Assembly: GCA_002336855.1 (NCBI GenBank)
Contig: DDEV01000128.1
Coordinates: 1 to 5,211, forward strand
Origin: Leucobacter sp. UBA1945
Lineage (GTDB): Bacteria > Actinomycetota > Actinomycetes > Actinomycetales > Microbacteriaceae
Direction of reading: 5' to 3'
Length of the DNA stretch: 5,211 bases
Numbering within the stretch: the first letter of the stretch is position 1; each line of letters starts with the position of its first letter. A program made the position numbers and the translations under genes. A model generated the notes under the pieces. That model saw only the letters and a program-made list of their open reading frames with translations. It was not told the origin of the DNA and did no database searches. Positions 3,826-5,211 of the stretch are shown in pieces.

Positions 3826-5211
3826 CAGCTTCGCCCCGAACGCGGTCTGCGCGGCCTGCACGCCGGCCATCTTTGCCTCGCTCGCTTCTTCTGCCTTGAG
3901 CGTGCGATCATCGGCACGGAACCGCAGCGCGAAGGTCAGCGCGCGCTGCCCCTCGGGCACCCCGGCACCCCGGTAGTCATCAACGATCGCCGCGTGCTCG
4001 AGCAGGTCGCCCGCACCGGCAATGACGGCTGCGCGCACGGCCTCGGCGGGCACCTCACTTGCTACAAGCAGCGTGAGATCTTGCGTCGCGGCCGGATAAC
4101 CCGACAGGTTCGAGGGTTCAGGCGCAAGCGGCGCTACCTCGATGAGGCGACCGAGGTCGATCTCGAAGGCAGATACACGGCCCGGCAGGTGCGAAGCCGA
4201 GACAAGCTCGGGCAGCAACTCGCCGGCAACACCCACCGTCTCGAGCACACCGTCGACACTCACGCAGAGCTCTGCGGTGCGGCCGGGGTGGAAGGCTCGG
4301 TGAGCGCCCTGACGAACGACAAGATCGATCGAGACTGCCGCCGCAACGGTCTTCGCCGCGTCGAGCGCATCGGCCCAGTCGTACTCGCGAGCTGCCTGGC
4401 CGGGCTGCTTCAGCGTTGCGTCGCCGAGCAGCAGGCCAGCGACGTAGCGCGGCTGCCTCGGGATCGAAGCGTTCAGCTCGGCGAGGGTCTCTTTGCCTGG
4501 CTTCTCTGCGAGCGGCGGCACCGAGGCAGTGCCGAGCTCATGCCCCTCTGACGCCGGCTCGAACACCGAACCAAACTCGACGAGCGCGAGGTCGGTGAGG
4601 CCGCGCGACGTATTGCGCTGCGCCGTGCCGATGAGGCCAGGCAGCAGCGAACGGCGCAGGAAAGGGGTCTCGCCGTCGAGCGGGTTCGCGAGGCGAATCG
4701 CCGAGATCTCGGCGGCTGCGGTCTCAGGGTCGGCCGCGGCTTCGGTGAACGACGCACCGAACGCATCGAGCTGCGCGCGCGAGACGAACGGGTAGTTCTG
4801 CACCTCGTCGAGACCGTAGGCGGTGACGATGTCGGCGGCGCGGCGGCGCAGGCGCTGCTCGCGCGTGCGACCACGGCCCGCGGGCGCCACCGGCAGCACT
4901 GAGGGAATGCGGTCGTAGCCGACGATGCGGGCGACCTCTTCGATCAGGTCGGCCGGGCGCGAGAGGTCGCTGCGCCAACTCGGCGGGGGCACTGTCAGCA
5001 CGCCATCGGCACTTTCAACCACCGCGCAGCCGATCAGCTCGATCGCACGCCGCGCCTCGTCGTCGCTGTAGTCGGCGCCCACCAGACCGTTCACTCGAGC
5101 GAGCGGCAGCGTGACGGTGGCGGGCTCGAACGGTGCCACGATGTCAGTGCCGAGCGCGTCGATGGTGCCGCCGCCCAGTTCGACCAGCAGGTCGGCCATG
5201 CGCTGCGCGGC
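3817..5211 (-). CDS. pheT: Phenylalanyl-tRNA synthetase beta subunit, C-terminal part (cut by right edge)
   Basis: The 464 visible residues are the C-terminal part of PheT, normally about 800-850 residues; the frame is open to the right edge and the true start lies outside. Numbering from the internal Met at 5199: the B5 domain covers about 28-100 with PPPSWRSDLSRPADLIEEVARIVGYDRIPS; the catalytic-like core about 110-350 with LANPLDGETPFLRRSLLPGL (170-189) and AFHPGRTAEL (302-311); and the ferredoxin-like anticodon-binding (FDX-ACB) domain about 365-460, from YPAATQDLTLLV to the final GAKLRD. PheT forms the alpha2-beta2 cytosolic enzyme with PheS, which carries the active site, and attaches phenylalanine to tRNA-Phe. 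In most bacteria pheS lies directly upstream, here expected beyond the right edge. No frameshift or missing segment is seen. The gene ends 33 bp from the convergent VOC gene, separated by the hairpin at 3762-3797. Confidence 0.97.
   Translation of the reverse strand, partial: AAQRMADLLVELGGGTIDALGTDIVAPFEPATVTLPLARVNGLVGADYSDDEARRAIELIGCAVVESADGVLTVPPPSWRSDLSRPADLIEEVARIVGYDRIPSVLPVAPAGRGRTREQRLRRRAADIVTAYGLDEVQNYPFVSRAQLDAFGASFTEAAADPETAAAEISAIRLANPLDGETPFLRRSLLPGLIGTAQRNTSRGLTDLALVEFGSVFEPASEGHELGTASVPPLAEKPGKETLAELNASIPRQPRYVAGLLLGDATLKQPGQAAREYDWADALDAAKTVAAAVSIDLVVRQGAHRAFHPGRTAELCVSVDGVLETVGVAGELLPELVSASHLPGRVSAFEIDLGRLIEVAPLAPEPSNLSGYPAATQDLTLLVASEVPAEAVRAAVIAGAGDLLEHAAIVDDYRGAGVPEGQRALTFALRFRADDRTLKAEEASEAKMAGVQAAQTAFGAKLRD

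Noticed and set aside
3994..4551. Plus-strand 185-residue frame opposite pheT
   Set aside because: Shadow of pheT, whose domains are unmistakable across the whole interval.

Overview
The window is gene-dense, high-GC DNA of a type typical of actinobacteria. GuaB1-type IMP-dehydrogenase-family proteins are characteristic of Actinobacteria, and the protein sequences and leaderless-looking starts suggest a Microbacteriaceae-like host. The genus is inference. No RNA gene, insertion sequence, CRISPR array, prophage gene or replication origin was seen, and no stretch over 300 bases lacks a gene.

Layout from left to right: (1) minus strand, the N-terminal 259 residues of a GuaB1-type protein (guaB1), running off the left edge; (2) minus strand, a two-domain VOC/PhnB-like protein; (3) minus strand, an NmrA/SDR-like NAD(P)-binding protein, 52 bp upstream of the VOC gene; (4) a 90-bp divergent control region rich in short palindromes; (5) plus strand, a complete VapBC-type toxin-antitoxin operon, antitoxin and PIN-domain toxin overlapping by 4 bp; (6) plus strand, a single-domain VOC/PhnB-like protein; (7) a perfect 11-bp hairpin across its stop codon, at the convergent junction with (8) minus strand, the C-terminal part of phenylalanyl-tRNA synthetase beta (pheT), running off the right edge.

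Two housekeeping genes (guaB1 for purine salvage, pheT for tRNA charging) thus frame a roughly 3-kb accessory block of two VOC proteins, one oxidoreductase-like protein and a TA module. The VOC and SDR-like proteins may serve detoxification or small-molecule metabolism, but substrates cannot be read from sequence. The TA module is probably autoregulated: its predicted -10 box lies inside one of two GTGT-N-ACAC palindromes, and the palindrome cluster also covers the likely promoter of the divergent SDR-like gene.

The regulatory DNA is the most informative part. Three genes (guaB1, vapB, the small VOC gene) have a TAnnnT hexamer exactly 6 nt before the A of ATG and no Shine-Dalgarno sequence, as expected for leaderless mRNAs, while the two middle minus-strand genes carry purine-rich ribosome binding sites. 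I see no convincing wholly new system. The best leads are the operator architecture, the leaderless starts and the stop-codon-spanning hairpin.
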